Shown: positions 26,052 through 35,169, counted from the first letter of the stretch. The stretch: 64,000 bases of DNA from Polycyclovorans sp964425915 (GCA_964425915.1 CAYROO010000001.1:248001-312000); one strand, 5' to 3'. Notes: generated from the sequence alone by a model not told the origin. Program-made: numbers and translations.

Positions 26052-27830
26052 ATGTCGCGTCCATCCCTTGCCGTCCTTCTCATGGGCCTGCTCAGCGCCG
26101 GCTGCGGCGGCAGCGATACGCTGTCCCTGTCCCAGCCCGTGAAAGCCTTTGTACTGGAGGAGGCCACCATCGCCGACCTCCACGCCGGCTTCGCGGGACA
26201 ACAGGTCCTGGCCGACGGCAACCCGCTCAGTTGCACGGCCTTGTATGACCTCTATGTCGACCGCATCGCGCGCTACGACAGCGCACCACAGGCGGGCGGA
26301 CTGCCCATCCTGTCGGTGCTGCGCATCAATCCTGCCGCCCGCGATCAGGCGGCAGCGCTTGATGCGCTGTACGCAGCCGATCGCGGCATCGGCGACCGGC
26401 CCTTGCACTGCGTGCCGATCCTGCTGAAGGACAACTACGACACCTTCGATCATCCCTCCACTTCCGGCTCCTACTCGATGCTGGGCCATCAGTCGGCAGT
26501 CGACGCGCACTCGGTCGCCGGCCTTCGTGAGGCGGGCGCCCTGATCCTGGGAAAGGCCAATCAGGACGAGTTCGCGTTCACCGTGATGGGCACCAGTGGC
26601 CGCGGTCCGCTCACCCGCAATCCCTATGACACGGCGCAGACCCCTGGCGGATCCAGCTCCGGCACCGGGGCCGCCATTGCCGCCAACTTCGCCGCGGTCG
26701 GCACCGGCAGCGATACCTGCATGTCGATTCGCTATCCGGCATCGGTGAACGGGCTGGCCGGCATTCGGCCCTCGGTCGGCCTGGTATCACAGCATGGGGT
26801 GTTTCCGCTGACCCATTCGCGCGATGCCCTCGGGCCGATGGGCCGCACCCTGCGCGATGCCGTGCTGGTGCTCAACGCGATGGCGGGCGAAGACCCACGC
26901 GATCCCAAAACACTGGCGTACCAGCATCCGGTGTTCACCACTCGCCCGCCCGATTACACGCGATTCCTCGACCCGCAGGGCAATGGTCTGGCGGGTCGCA
27001 AGCTGGGGTTCGTGCGCAGCTTCGGCGCCCGCGATGCCGCCGGCGACGGTGAACATCTGGCCTTGATCGAGGCAGCCATCGCCAAAATGACGGCGATGGG
27101 GGCGACCGTCTATGACGTGACATTCCCGGACTTCGTATCGGTCTCCGCCTCGGCCATGCACTTTGAGTGGAATGATTACTTTGTCCAATTCGAACGCGAG
27201 AACGGCTTCGCCGCGCCACGCCGTTGCCTGACGGCGCTGAATCCCGGCATCAATACCTGCCGGCTGCCCACCGACGGCATTCTGGAAACCGGTCTGGTGA
27301 GCCCGATCGCGCTGGCGGCGGTCGCCACGGCCGCGCCGGACGATCCGACCCTGCCGCCTGACGCAGCGCTGGTCCAGCAGCATGTTGATACCCGTGCCTA
27401 TGTCGAGTCCCTGATGGATGCCTGGCCATTACCCGACGGCAGCAAGGTGCGGCTCGATGCGCTGCTGCTGCGGCCCGGGTCCAGCCCCCGCACCTGCGAT
27501 TTCGGCTCCAGCACCCAGAATCCTTCAGTCGTAGTCCCGGTGGGCTTCACTGAGGACGGTGTCCCTAAAGGCATCGAGGTGCTCGCGCGCAAATGGGACG
27601 AGCCCACCGCTCTGGGAATCGCCTACCACTACGAGCAACTGACGCATTGGCGGAAGCCCCCGGTACTGCAGGCGGGTGCCTTGGCCGACACGCCGGTGCC
27701 AACGGTATTCAATGCCGCCCGTGAATCGTTGCTGTTGCCGCTGCTCGACCAGGACCCGACATCGCTGCCGCTGCAGGAGTACGCCGATGTGATCAGCGAG
27801 TTTGTGCGCGGCTTCGCGGAAACACCCTAG
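26052..27830 (+). CDS. Amidase-signature family lipoprotein
   Basis: 592 residues. A type II signal peptide ends in LLSAGCGG (lipid Cys18), so the enzyme is probably tethered to the cell envelope facing the periplasm. The amidase-signature triad is present: Lys126 in CVPILLKDNYD, the cis-Ser in TPGGSSSGTG (about 202) and nucleophile Ser225 in GSDTCMSIRYPAS. The nucleophile loop normally reads TDTGGSIR; here Cys-Met replaces Gly-Gly. The substrate is unknown. Monocistronic, with the Shine-Dalgarno inside a small hairpin. Confidence 0.86.
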   Translation: MSRPSLAVLLMGLLSAGCGGSDTLSLSQPVKAFVLEEATIADLHAGFAGQQVLADGNPLSCTALYDLYVDRIARYDSAPQAGGLPILSVLRINPAARDQAAALDALYAADRGIGDRPLHCVPILLKDNYDTFDHPSTSGSYSMLGHQSAVDAHSVAGLREAGALILGKANQDEFAFTVMGTSGRGPLTRNPYDTAQTPGGSSSGTGAAIAANFAAVGTGSDTCMSIRYPASVNGLAGIRPSVGLVSQHGVFPLTHSRDALGPMGRTLRDAVLVLNAMAGEDPRDPKTLAYQHPVFTTRPPDYTRFLDPQGNGLAGRKLGFVRSFGARDAAGDGEHLALIEAAIAKMTAMGATVYDVTFPDFVSVSASAMHFEWNDYFVQFERENGFAAPRRCLTALNPGINTCRLPTDGILETGLVSPIALAAVATAAPDDPTLPPDAALVQQHVDTRAYVESLMDAWPLPDGSKVRLDALLLRPGSSPRTCDFGSSTQNPSVVVPVGFTEDGVPKGIEVLARKWDEPTALGIAYHYEQLTHWRKPPVLQAGALADTPVPTVFNAARESLLLPLLDQDPTSLPLQEYADVISEFVRGFAETP

Positions 27831-27871
27831 CGCGCGGTCGGCGATAATGCCGGCACCTTGGGGGAGCCGCC

Positions 27872-28498
27872 ATGTCCGTCAATCGCATTTTCTGCATCGG
27901 CAAGAACTACGCCGAGCATGTCGCCGAATTGGCCGCGCTCGGCCACCGCCATGATGGCGAGTGCGTGATCTTTATGAAGCCCGCTTCGGCGCTGGTCGAG
28001 GCCGGCGAGCCGATCCCGCTGCCGCGCGGCTTGGGCAGCATCCACCATGAAGCCGAGCTGGTGATTCAGCTCACCGGCGGTGGCCGCGATATCCCCGAAA
28101 ACGAAGCACTGGACTACGTTGCGGGCATGACCCTGGGGCTCGATCTGACACTGCGTGATCTGCAGACCTCGCTGAAGGCGCAAGGCGCGCCCTGGGAACG
28201 CGCCAAGGCCTTCGATGGCGCCGCACCCCTGGGCGACTTCCGGCCGTACCTGGAGCAGGACCTGCAGGCACTGCACTTCCGTTGTCTGGTCAACGGTGAG
28301 CTGCGACAGCAGGGGGACACGGCCAACATGCTGTTCACCGTCGCCCGGCAGATCCACATCCTGTCACAGCAATGGGCGCTGGCCCCCGGCGACGTCCTCT
28401 TCACCGGAACGCCGGCGGGGGTCGGGCCGCTGCAACCCGGTGATCAGGTCGTACTGGAGGGCGAAGGCCTGGGACGCCATCATTGGCATTGCGTGTGA
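27872..28498 (+). CDS. Fumarylacetoacetate hydrolase family protein (FAHD1-like)
   Basis: 208-residue FAH-fold enzyme, probably an acylpyruvase or oxaloacetate decarboxylase. Motifs: IFCIGKNYAEHVAEL, IFMKPASAL, and metal ligands in HHEAELVIQL (Glu-x-Glu type), with KAFDGAAPLGDF and GDVLFTGTPAGVGPLQPGD near the C-terminus. Length fits the single-domain FAHD1 group. Ribosome-binding site GGGGGAG precedes ATG 27872. The stop overlaps the next gene by GTGA. Confidence 0.9.
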   Translation: MSVNRIFCIGKNYAEHVAELAALGHRHDGECVIFMKPASALVEAGEPIPLPRGLGSIHHEAELVIQLTGGGRDIPENEALDYVAGMTLGLDLTLRDLQTSLKAQGAPWERAKAFDGAAPLGDFRPYLEQDLQALHFRCLVNGELRQQGDTANMLFTVARQIHILSQQWALAPGDVLFTGTPAGVGPLQPGDQVVLEGEGLGRHHWHCV

Positions 28499-29721
28499 CG
28501 GCGGGCCGGACCTGGGTCCTGCTGGCGGCGCTGTACCTGGCGCAGGGTCTGCCGTATGGGTTCTTCACCCAAGCCTTGCCGGTGCTGATGCGCGATGCTG
28601 GATATTCGCTCACCGCCATCAGTGCCACCAGCCTACTGTTCCTGCCCTGGGCTCTGAAATTTCTCTGGGCGCCCTGGGTCGATCATCGCGGCAGCCGCCG
28701 CGACTGGCTGCTGCCGCTGCAAGTCGCCGGCGTCCTGCTGGCATTGCTGCTGGCCGGGCTACCGCTGTCGGGCAGCCTGCCTGTGCTGTTCGCCGCGCTG
28801 CTGCTGTTCAACCTGATTGCCGCCACCCAGGACATTGCCACCGACGGCCTCGCGGTACGTCTGTTGGGACCGGCCGAGCGCGGCCTGGCGAATGGTATCC
28901 AGGTGGGGGGTTATCGCCTCGGCATGGTGCTCGGGGGCGGGCTGCTGCTGTGGCTGTACGCACGCATGGGCTGGTCCGGCATGTTGCTGACCATGGCAGC
29001 GCTGCTGGCCCTCACGGTGCTGCCTGTGCTCGGTCTGCGTGAGCCCGCCAGCGCGCCCAGCACGGCGCCGCCCGCACGGCTGTGGACCCAATGGTGGTCA
29101 CGTCTGCGACAGCCCGGCATGGCGACGTTCATCGGCCTCATCGGTGCCTACAAGTTTGGTGACACCATGGCGTCTGCCCATATCGGACCGTTGATGGTCG
29201 ACCTCGGCGTTCGCAAGGAGGAGATCGCCGTCATCAAGGGCGTCGTCGGCGCCCTGGCAGGCCTGGCAGGCGCCGCAGCTGGCGGCTGGATGGCCTATCG
29301 GGTGGGACGCCGCCGCACGCTGCTGGCCTGCGGCTTGTTGCAGACCGCCAGCCTGCTGCCCTACCTGCTGGTGGCGCTGGGCGGCCCCGTGCTGCCCCTG
29401 TTGTGGGCCGGATCGGTGGTCGAGCACCTGTTCGGCGGCATGGCCACGGTGGCGCTGTTCACCCTGATGATGGATGCCGCCGATCGCGACCACGCCGGCA
29501 CCGACTACACGCTGTTGGCCTGCATCATCGTGGTGGTGATGGGCCTGGCGGCATTCACCGGCGGGTTGGTCGGCGACCTGTTCGGCTTCCCGGCCCTACT
29601 GGCGCTCGCCATCCTGCTGTCCGGCGCTGGCTGCCTGCTGCTGGTCGGCGTGCTCGACCGCGGCAGTGCGCTGGGACGTCTCAACCCGGTGTGGCAACCT
29701 CATCAAGGCGCCGTGCGATAA
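28495..29721 (+). CDS. AmpG-like major facilitator transporter
   Basis: 408 residues with about 12 membrane helices. YLAQGLPYGFFTQALPVLMRDAGYS and the segment NLIAATQDIATDGLAVRLL are typical of the AmpG/acetyl-CoA-transporter group of MFS proteins, which includes muropeptide permeases. Start chosen at GTG 28495, overlapping the FAH stop; a TTG at 28483 is possible. Its last 41 bases overlap the 3' end of the convergent acyltransferase gene. Substrate not assignable from sequence alone. Confidence 0.78.
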   Translation: MTAGRTWVLLAALYLAQGLPYGFFTQALPVLMRDAGYSLTAISATSLLFLPWALKFLWAPWVDHRGSRRDWLLPLQVAGVLLALLLAGLPLSGSLPVLFAALLLFNLIAATQDIATDGLAVRLLGPAERGLANGIQVGGYRLGMVLGGGLLLWLYARMGWSGMLLTMAALLALTVLPVLGLREPASAPSTAPPARLWTQWWSRLRQPGMATFIGLIGAYKFGDTMASAHIGPLMVDLGVRKEEIAVIKGVVGALAGLAGAAAGGWMAYRVGRRRTLLACGLLQTASLLPYLLVALGGPVLPLLWAGSVVEHLFGGMATVALFTLMMDAADRDHAGTDYTLLACIIVVVMGLAAFTGGLVGDLFGFPALLALAILLSGAGCLLLVGVLDRGSALGRLNPVWQPHQGAVR

Positions 29722-30592
29722 GCGCATCCTTGTCGCGCCACAGTTGCGAAATCCATTGCTGGAACTCGGCACGGAAGGCCGGATCGCTCTCGTAGCGGCC
29801 TTCGAAGAAGTGCGCCGGGATCTCCAGCTTGCGGATGTCGACAATCACGTGGCGCATGCGGCCACAGAGGAAATCCCAGAAACCGCAGGGCCCATCCGGG
29901 TAAACCAGCGTCACATCCAGCAGCGAGTTCAACCGCGGCCCCATGGCGTCGAGCGCAAACGCGAACCCGCCTGCCTTGGGCTTGAGCAGATGCCGATAGG
30001 GCGACTGCTGACGCGCATGTTTCTCGGGGGTGAACCGTGTGCCCTCCAAGAAGTTGAGGATCATCACCGGTTGACCGCGATAACGCTCGCAGGCGCGCTT
30101 GGTGGTCTCGATATCCTTGCCCTTGAGGGCCGGGTTGCGCCGGATCTGCTCGGGCGAGTAGCGCTTCATGAAGGGGTAATCGAGCCCCCACCAAGCCAGG
30201 CCCAGGATGGGCACCCAGATCAGTTCCTGCTTGAGAAAGAACTTGAAGAAGGGTGCGCGGCGTCCAAAGGCACACATCAGCACATAGATATCATTCCAGG
30301 TCTGGTGGTTGGCGCACACCAGATACTGGCCCTCGGGGTGCAGGTCGGCGTCGAGATGCACGTCCATGCGGTAATCCAGCAAGGTACTGCCGAAACGGGC
30401 GTTCATCAGTGCCCATTGCTGGGCGACCCAGGCGACTGCCCGGCTCATCCGATTGCGCGCCCGGCTGTTGGCGGGCGTCAGCAGTTTCACCAGTACCAGC
30501 GCGAACAGCGGCACCGCCCAGAACAGGGTGTTGAGGGTGAGCAACAGGGCCATCACCAGACCCTGCACAGCACCGGGAAATCGATGCAACAT
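29681..30592 (-). CDS. PlsC-type acyltransferase (YihG-like)
   Basis: 303 residues, membrane-bound, with a hydrophobic N-terminal helix (about 10-40) and the acyltransferase blocks VCANHQTWNDIYVL (His-x4-Asp catalytic motif) and LNFLEGTRFTPEKH (Glu-Gly-Thr-Arg block). The long C-terminal part fits the YihG/YcfM-like lysophospholipid acyltransferase group of gammaproteobacteria. Start ATG 30592 preceded by AAGGAGC. Confidence 0.87.
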   Translation of the reverse strand: MLHRFPGAVQGLVMALLLTLNTLFWAVPLFALVLVKLLTPANSRARNRMSRAVAWVAQQWALMNARFGSTLLDYRMDVHLDADLHPEGQYLVCANHQTWNDIYVLMCAFGRRAPFFKFFLKQELIWVPILGLAWWGLDYPFMKRYSPEQIRRNPALKGKDIETTKRACERYRGQPVMILNFLEGTRFTPEKHARQQSPYRHLLKPKAGGFAFALDAMGPRLNSLLDVTLVYPDGPCGFWDFLCGRMRHVIVDIRKLEIPAHFFEGRYESDPAFRAEFQQWISQLWRDKDALIARRLDEVATPG

Positions 30593-30618
30593 GGAAGCTC
30601 CTTGTGCCGTTAGGGGGC

Positions 30619-31134
30619 TCAGGGGGCCGGCGTGATCTGCAGCGCCATGGCGCGCAGTTCGCCTGCCTGGTCGTACAAACGAACGGTTTCAAATCGGTCA
30701 GGCGGCAGGTTCACCAGCACGCAGGGGGCCGTCTCGGTGGCCGCGGCATCGGCGCCAGGCGTAAAAAAGGTGCCCCGCAGCAGCAGGGTACTGCCGCGCT
30801 GTCCGCCGGCGGCGCTGATGGCCAGGGCATGGCCGGCAGTGGCTTTGCGCCCCAGCTCGATGAGGGCGTAGGCACCGCTCATCGGCAGCCTGCCGGCATC
30901 CTGCACCACCGGCAGCGACCGGGCGGCGGCCCAGCGCAGCATGGCTTCGCGACCGGCAAACAAGGTGATCTTGGCATCCTGCGCCGCAGTGCCACACTGC
31001 GGATGGCGCCAGACCTCGCGCACGGAGATGGGTTGCTCCGTCGAAAACAGAGCGTCCATCCGTGGTAGCGGCCGCCCTGAACAGGCTGCCAGCACCCAGA
31101 TTCCCAGCACCATCAAGCCGCACCACCGCATCAT
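30619..31134 (-). CDS. Lipoprotein, possibly PrcB-domain
   Basis: 171 residues. Signal peptide with lipobox LAACSG gives an N-terminal lipid Cys. The remainder has MSGAYALIELGRKATAGHALAIS and a terminal strand-rich part with CVLVNLPPDRFETVRLYD, which resembles the C-terminal domain of PrcB-family proteins; that assignment is tentative. The ATG at 31134 has GAGG six bases upstream; ATG 31140 is an alternative. It lies 26 bases upstream of the acyltransferase gene and probably shares its transcript. Confidence 0.6.
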   Translation of the reverse strand: MMRWCGLMVLGIWVLAACSGRPLPRMDALFSTEQPISVREVWRHPQCGTAAQDAKITLFAGREAMLRWAAARSLPVVQDAGRLPMSGAYALIELGRKATAGHALAISAAGGQRGSTLLLRGTFFTPGADAAATETAPCVLVNLPPDRFETVRLYDQAGELRAMALQITPAP

Positions 31135-31259
31135 CGCCATCCTCACCTGCTCCACGCTGAGCCGGAATTGTTACCGATTGTCGGTGGCTCTGCCCGCAGC
31201 TGTCGGACGCACGGCGCATGCCCCCAGGTCCGAATCCCAAAGGTGATAGCGTAATCACC

Positions 31260-33062
31260 ATGAACGCGCCCGCTCCCCCTCACCGCGAACGCCGCCTGCA
31301 ACTACGCGAGCTGCTCGACGACCTGGTTGCTGCCGGCGCAGTGCGCGCTGCCGACGCCCGTGAGTGCTGGGTCCGGCAATCGCAGCACGCCGGCATCTCC
31401 CGACATCCGCTGTTACTGGTGGCCGACTGCGAGCTGCCACGTGCCGACAGTACCGCGGGCATCTGGACCGCGGACGCCCTCACCCAATGGCTGGCACAGC
31501 GCTGCGGGCTGCCCTACCTGCGGGTCGATCCGCTCGGACTGGATGTCCGCGGGATTACCGCACTGGTGCCCTACGCCTATGCCGCGCGGGCCCAGATCCT
31601 TCCGGTGCGTGTCACCGACACCGAGGTGGTGGTGGCGACGGCGGAGCCCTGGCGGCAGGATTGGGTCCGCGACCTCGCCGCGGTGGTCAACCGTCGGATC
31701 AGCCGTGTGCTTGCCAACCCGCAGGACATCGAACGCTATCTTGGCGAGTTCTACGCCCTGGCCCGCTCGGTCAAGGGCGCTGAGACCGCGCGCCCCGGTC
31801 GCAGCAGCGGCGGCAACCTGCAGAATCTTGAGCAGTTGGTCGAGCTGTCCCGCAACGGCAAGCTGGATGCGGAGGCACAGCCCATCGTTGCGATTGTCGA
31901 CTGGTTGCTGCAGTACGCCTTCGACAGTCGCGCCAGCGATATTCACCTGGAACCCCGGCGTGACCAGGGCCGGGTGCGGTTCCGCATCGACGGACGGCTG
32001 CAGGACATCTATCAGATTCCGGTGGCGATCATCCCACCGGTGACCAGTCGCCTGAAAATGCTGGCGCGCATGGATCTCGCAGAGAAACGCCGCCCGCAGG
32101 ACGGGCGTATCAAGACCCGATCGCCCGGCGGTCGCGAGGTGGAGCTGCGGGTGTCTGCGCTACCGACGGCGTTTGGCGAAAAGCTGGTGATGCGGATTTT
32201 CGATCCGGATGTGCTGATCAAGGATTTCGCCGCGCTCGGCCTGGGCCCGGAGGATGAGGCGCGTTGGCAGGCGATGGTGTCGCAGCCACATGGCATCGTC
32301 CTGGTGACCGGACCGACCGGCTCCGGCAAGACCACCACGCTCTACACCACCCTGCGTCAGCGGGCCCGTCCGGAGGTCAACGTCTGCACCATCGAGGATC
32401 CGATCGAGCTGGTGGAGCCGGCTTTCAACCAGATGCAGGTGAACCCGGCCATCGGGCTGGGCTTTGCCGATGGGGTCCGCGCCCTGCTGCGCCAGGACCC
32501 TGACCTCATCATGATTGGCGAGATCCGCGACCTTGAAACCGCGGACGTCGCGGTGCAAGCAGCATTGACCGGCCACCTGGTGCTGTCCTCCCTGCATACC
32601 AATGACGCCGTCGGCGCGGTGACCCGCCTGCTCGACCTCGGTGTGCCGCCCTATCTGCTGCGGGCGACCTTGCTGGGGGTGGTGGCACAACGATTGGTGC
32701 GGCGCCTCTGCGGCGCCTGTAAGACGCCGGCCGCGATCGACAGCGGCCGCTGGCAGGCGCTGGCCGCTGACACCGGCGTTCCGACACCCGCCCAGCTGTT
32801 CGCGCCGGTCGGCTGTGCCGCCTGTAGAGACACCGGCTTTCACGGTCGCATCGGTCTCTACGAGATGCTGACGGTGACCCCCGAAGTGCGTCGCCTGATG
32901 GGCCAGCCCGACCAGGAAGCCGCACTGCAGGCTGCCGCGCGGTCGGCGGGCATGACCCCGCTGCGTCGGGCGGCTGCGCTGCGCGTAGCGGAAGGCGACA
33001 CCGCGCTGGAGGAGGCGCTGGCCGTGGTGCCGCCGCGACTGCAGGAACCGGCCTCCGGCTGA
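31260..33062 (+). CDS. GspE/PilB-family secretion or pilus ATPase
   Basis: 600 residues. An N-terminal MshEN/GspE-N-like region (about 10-165) precedes the ATPase core: RASDIHLEPRRDQGRVRFRIDG, Walker A GPTGSGKTTTLYTTL, Asp box CTIEDPIEL, Walker B DPDLIMIGEIRDLETADVAVQAALTGHLVLSSLHTND. A zinc-type Cys set (LCGACK ... GCAACRDTG) follows, as in GspE/PilB but not PilT. Start at ATG 31260. No pilin, GspF/PilC or PilD gene is nearby, so the cognate machine is unknown. Confidence 0.9.
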   Translation: MNAPAPPHRERRLQLRELLDDLVAAGAVRAADARECWVRQSQHAGISRHPLLLVADCELPRADSTAGIWTADALTQWLAQRCGLPYLRVDPLGLDVRGITALVPYAYAARAQILPVRVTDTEVVVATAEPWRQDWVRDLAAVVNRRISRVLANPQDIERYLGEFYALARSVKGAETARPGRSSGGNLQNLEQLVELSRNGKLDAEAQPIVAIVDWLLQYAFDSRASDIHLEPRRDQGRVRFRIDGRLQDIYQIPVAIIPPVTSRLKMLARMDLAEKRRPQDGRIKTRSPGGREVELRVSALPTAFGEKLVMRIFDPDVLIKDFAALGLGPEDEARWQAMVSQPHGIVLVTGPTGSGKTTTLYTTLRQRARPEVNVCTIEDPIELVEPAFNQMQVNPAIGLGFADGVRALLRQDPDLIMIGEIRDLETADVAVQAALTGHLVLSSLHTNDAVGAVTRLLDLGVPPYLLRATLLGVVAQRLVRRLCGACKTPAAIDSGRWQALAADTGVPTPAQLFAPVGCAACRDTGFHGRIGLYEMLTVTPEVRRLMGQPDQEAALQAAARSAGMTPLRRAAALRVAEGDTALEEALAVVPPRLQEPASG

Positions 33063-33065
33063 CCG

Positions 33066-33437
33066 TCAGCGCGGACGGGGCCACAGATACACCCAGGCCG
33101 CCACCGGTCTGCGCCCGGGACCGATCACCCAACGGCAGTCACGCCGGAATTCCCCGGCAGCCGGCCAGCGCCGGTGCACGCCTTCGTACTGATCGAGTCG
33201 ATGCAATGCCTGCGCCCGTGGCGCCTGCAATGGCCGCAACACCGCTCGCTGGCAGCGTCGGCCGCCTGGTAACAGCGCCCGATAGTACGGCAAGTTCCGA
33301 AAGCGGCCACGCAGCCAGCAGTGACCCAGCGGCGGTCCCAGCGCCTTGCGGGCCTGAAGGCCGGCCCGTTTCAGGCTGCCTGCCGGCAGCGCGCGCCAGG
33401 CCCCCGGCCGCAGACTGCCGTAGACCGCGACCAGCAT
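33066..33437 (-). CDS. Gamma-glutamylcyclotransferase/AIG2-like protein, probably degenerate
   Basis: 123 residues with the fold-defining LVAVYGSLRPG loop at the N-terminus and LDQYEGVHRRW later. The catalytic Glu normally present in a Gly-Glu-Val/Leu-Tyr segment is not visible: the matching stretch reads RRCQRAVLRPL. The protein is very Arg-rich. Start set at ATG 33437 by the family N-terminus; ATG 33470 would begin in the tail of a terminator. It is convergent with the GspE-like gene, three bases apart. Confidence 0.6.
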   Translation of the reverse strand: MLVAVYGSLRPGAWRALPAGSLKRAGLQARKALGPPLGHCWLRGRFRNLPYYRALLPGGRRCQRAVLRPLQAPRAQALHRLDQYEGVHRRWPAAGEFRRDCRWVIGPGRRPVAAWVYLWPRPR

Positions 33438-33471
33438 CACCTCGGCCCGTTGATGCTCGGCAACAGGCATG

Positions 33472-33500
33472 AAAAAGCCCGGTCCCTCGCGGGACCGGGC
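33472..33500 (-). terminator. Terminator after the BI-1 family gene
   Basis: Minus-strand stem GCCCGGTCCC, loop GCGA, GGGACCGGGC, then TTTTT. It lies 21 bases after the Bax-inhibitor-like stop and just before the AIG2-like start, which must therefore rely on read-through or its own promoter. Confidence 0.9.
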
Positions 33501-33521
33501 CGGCAACCTCACCACCGGGGC

Positions 33522-34238
33522 TTATTCGTCGCCGCCGAGGAACCCGCTGAGCTGCAGCAGGCTCATGAACAGGTTGTAGATGCTCAGGTACAAACTCACC
33601 GTGGCCGAGATGTAGTTGGTTTCGCCGCCCTGAATGATGCGCTGCGTGTCATAGACGATCAGCAACGAAAACACCGCGATGGCGGCCGTCGATACGGCCA
33701 GCGCCAGCCCGGTCATCTGCAGGAAGATGTTGGCAATAGACGCAATCACAACCACCAGCAGGCCGATCAGCAGGAACTTGCCCATCCCCGAGAAATCGCG
33801 CTTGGTGGTCATGGCATAGGCCGACAAGCCGAGGAAAATCACGCCGGTACCGCCGGCCGACATCATCACCAGCTGGGCACCGTTGGAAAAGGCGCCGATG
33901 TAGGCGTTGAGCACGGGACCGGTGGCAAAACCCATGAAGCCGGTGAAGGCGAATACCGAGGCCAGTCCCCAGACGCTGTTGCGGGTGGCGTGCGTGAGGA
34001 ACAACAGTCCGAACATGCCCACCAGCATCACCGCCCAGTGCAGCGGCGGCATCTTCATGGCCATCGAAACCCCGGCGGTCGCGGCCGAGAACAGCAGGGT
34101 CAGCGACAACAGCCAGTAGGTGTTGCGCAGGACGGCGTTCTGCTGCACCCGCTCGCCAATGTTGGAGGCGGTATCCCGGTACACGCCCGGGGCCCCGGTG
34201 CGGACCGGGACGGGACGCTGCGATTCATTCCAGCTCAT
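33522..34238 (-). CDS. Bax inhibitor-1/YccA family membrane protein
   Basis: 238 residues with seven membrane helices following a soluble N-terminal stretch. LRNTYWLLSLTLLFSAATAG, GLASVFAFTGFMGFATGPVL and the C-terminal SIYNLFMSLLQLSGFLGGDE are typical of bacterial BI-1/YccA proteins; YccA is a FtsH substrate and modulator, and the family is linked to ion leak. The function here is not shown by context. Confidence 0.92.
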   Translation of the reverse strand: MSWNESQRPVPVRTGAPGVYRDTASNIGERVQQNAVLRNTYWLLSLTLLFSAATAGVSMAMKMPPLHWAVMLVGMFGLLFLTHATRNSVWGLASVFAFTGFMGFATGPVLNAYIGAFSNGAQLVMMSAGGTGVIFLGLSAYAMTTKRDFSGMGKFLLIGLLVVVIASIANIFLQMTGLALAVSTAAIAVFSLLIVYDTQRIIQGGETNYISATVSLYLSIYNLFMSLLQLSGFLGGDE

Positions 34239-34329
34239 TTCACAACCTCGTTGCGTTGCTCAGACAGTGGATTGGAGTGTACGCGATAGACCGCACGATT
34301 CACCTGTCAGTTCCCCCGGGTACGCGGTC

Positions 34330-34947
34330 TCAGAACGGAATCTTGCTGGGCTCTCGGGTGTAGTGGACATAGCCCAGGCTGGCACCGGCACGCAGACCCA
34401 CCCCGGTGCGAATCGGCGCCAGCACCACGTCGCCACTACGCTGGTAATTGAGCCCGGCCCCCGCGACCACGTATAGGCTGCCGTCCACCGCAGGAAAGCG
34501 CTGGAACAGGCTATCGGTGCTGCGCAGGTTGTAAACCAGGGTAAACACCTTGGCGGCATTGCCGCCGAAGTCCCAACCGATCGATGGCCCCTGCCACCAC
34601 ACCGGCATGGCATCTCCCGCCTTGTACTGCAGCGTGCCCTGACCGTAGCGCAGGCCTACCACGAAGGCGCCACCACCCTCCTCGCCGAGAATATAGGCGC
34701 TGGGGCGCCCGTAGTCGGAGAACGCGCGCTCCAAGGCCTTGGCGATGCCTTCGCTGGCGCCGCCGAAGAAGGTCTCTGCGGCTTCACGCACCTCGGCCTC
34801 GGTGTAGGTCTGCTGGGACAGCTCGGCATCCTTCTCGGTCGAAAAGGTGCTGTAGTGCTTGCCACGTTCTTCGATCGGTTCGACCTGCGCTTGGGCGACG
34901 CCCGCGACCATACCGACACATACCATCAGGGAAATCAGGCGGTTCAT
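34330..34947 (-). CDS. DUF1134 (EipA-like) envelope protein
   Basis: 205 residues with a cleavable signal peptide (about 1-21, ending GVAQAQ). The core contains DYGRPSAYILGEEGGGAFVVGLRYGQGTL, WWQGPSIGWDFGGNAAKVFTLVYNL and PIRTGVGLRAGASLGYVHYTREPS, the DUF1134 signature. EipA of alphaproteobacteria is a periplasmic barrel protein needed for envelope integrity; the same class is inferred here. Start at ATG 34947, the first Met before the signal peptide. Confidence 0.88.
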   Translation of the reverse strand: MNRLISLMVCVGMVAGVAQAQVEPIEERGKHYSTFSTEKDAELSQQTYTEAEVREAAETFFGGASEGIAKALERAFSDYGRPSAYILGEEGGGAFVVGLRYGQGTLQYKAGDAMPVWWQGPSIGWDFGGNAAKVFTLVYNLRSTDSLFQRFPAVDGSLYVVAGAGLNYQRSGDVVLAPIRTGVGLRAGASLGYVHYTREPSKIPF

Positions 34948-35035
34948 GACCGGCCCCTTGTCTGCGAATGGAAGGGTATTGATGACATGACAGACTGAAT
35001 CGTCCGTGAATTTTGTCAAGCGCAGACCAAAAGAA

Positions 35036-35055
35036 AGCGGCCCCGTAAGGCCGCT
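35036..35055. other. Hairpin in the EipA-LuxR intergenic region
   Basis: AGCGGCC (35036-35042) and GGCCGCT (35049-35055). A pyrimidine-rich run follows it on the minus strand (TTCTTTT), so it may act as a weak terminator or attenuator ahead of the EipA-like gene. Confidence 0.35.
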
Positions 35056-35169
35056 AATTTTCCCTACCCCACAAAACTCACGAAGCGCACAGCAGCCCGG
35101 TGCGGGACGGTCGGGTATGACGCCGACCCGCAGAAACCGTGTGGCGTTTTCGTGAACTTTCAGTATGCT

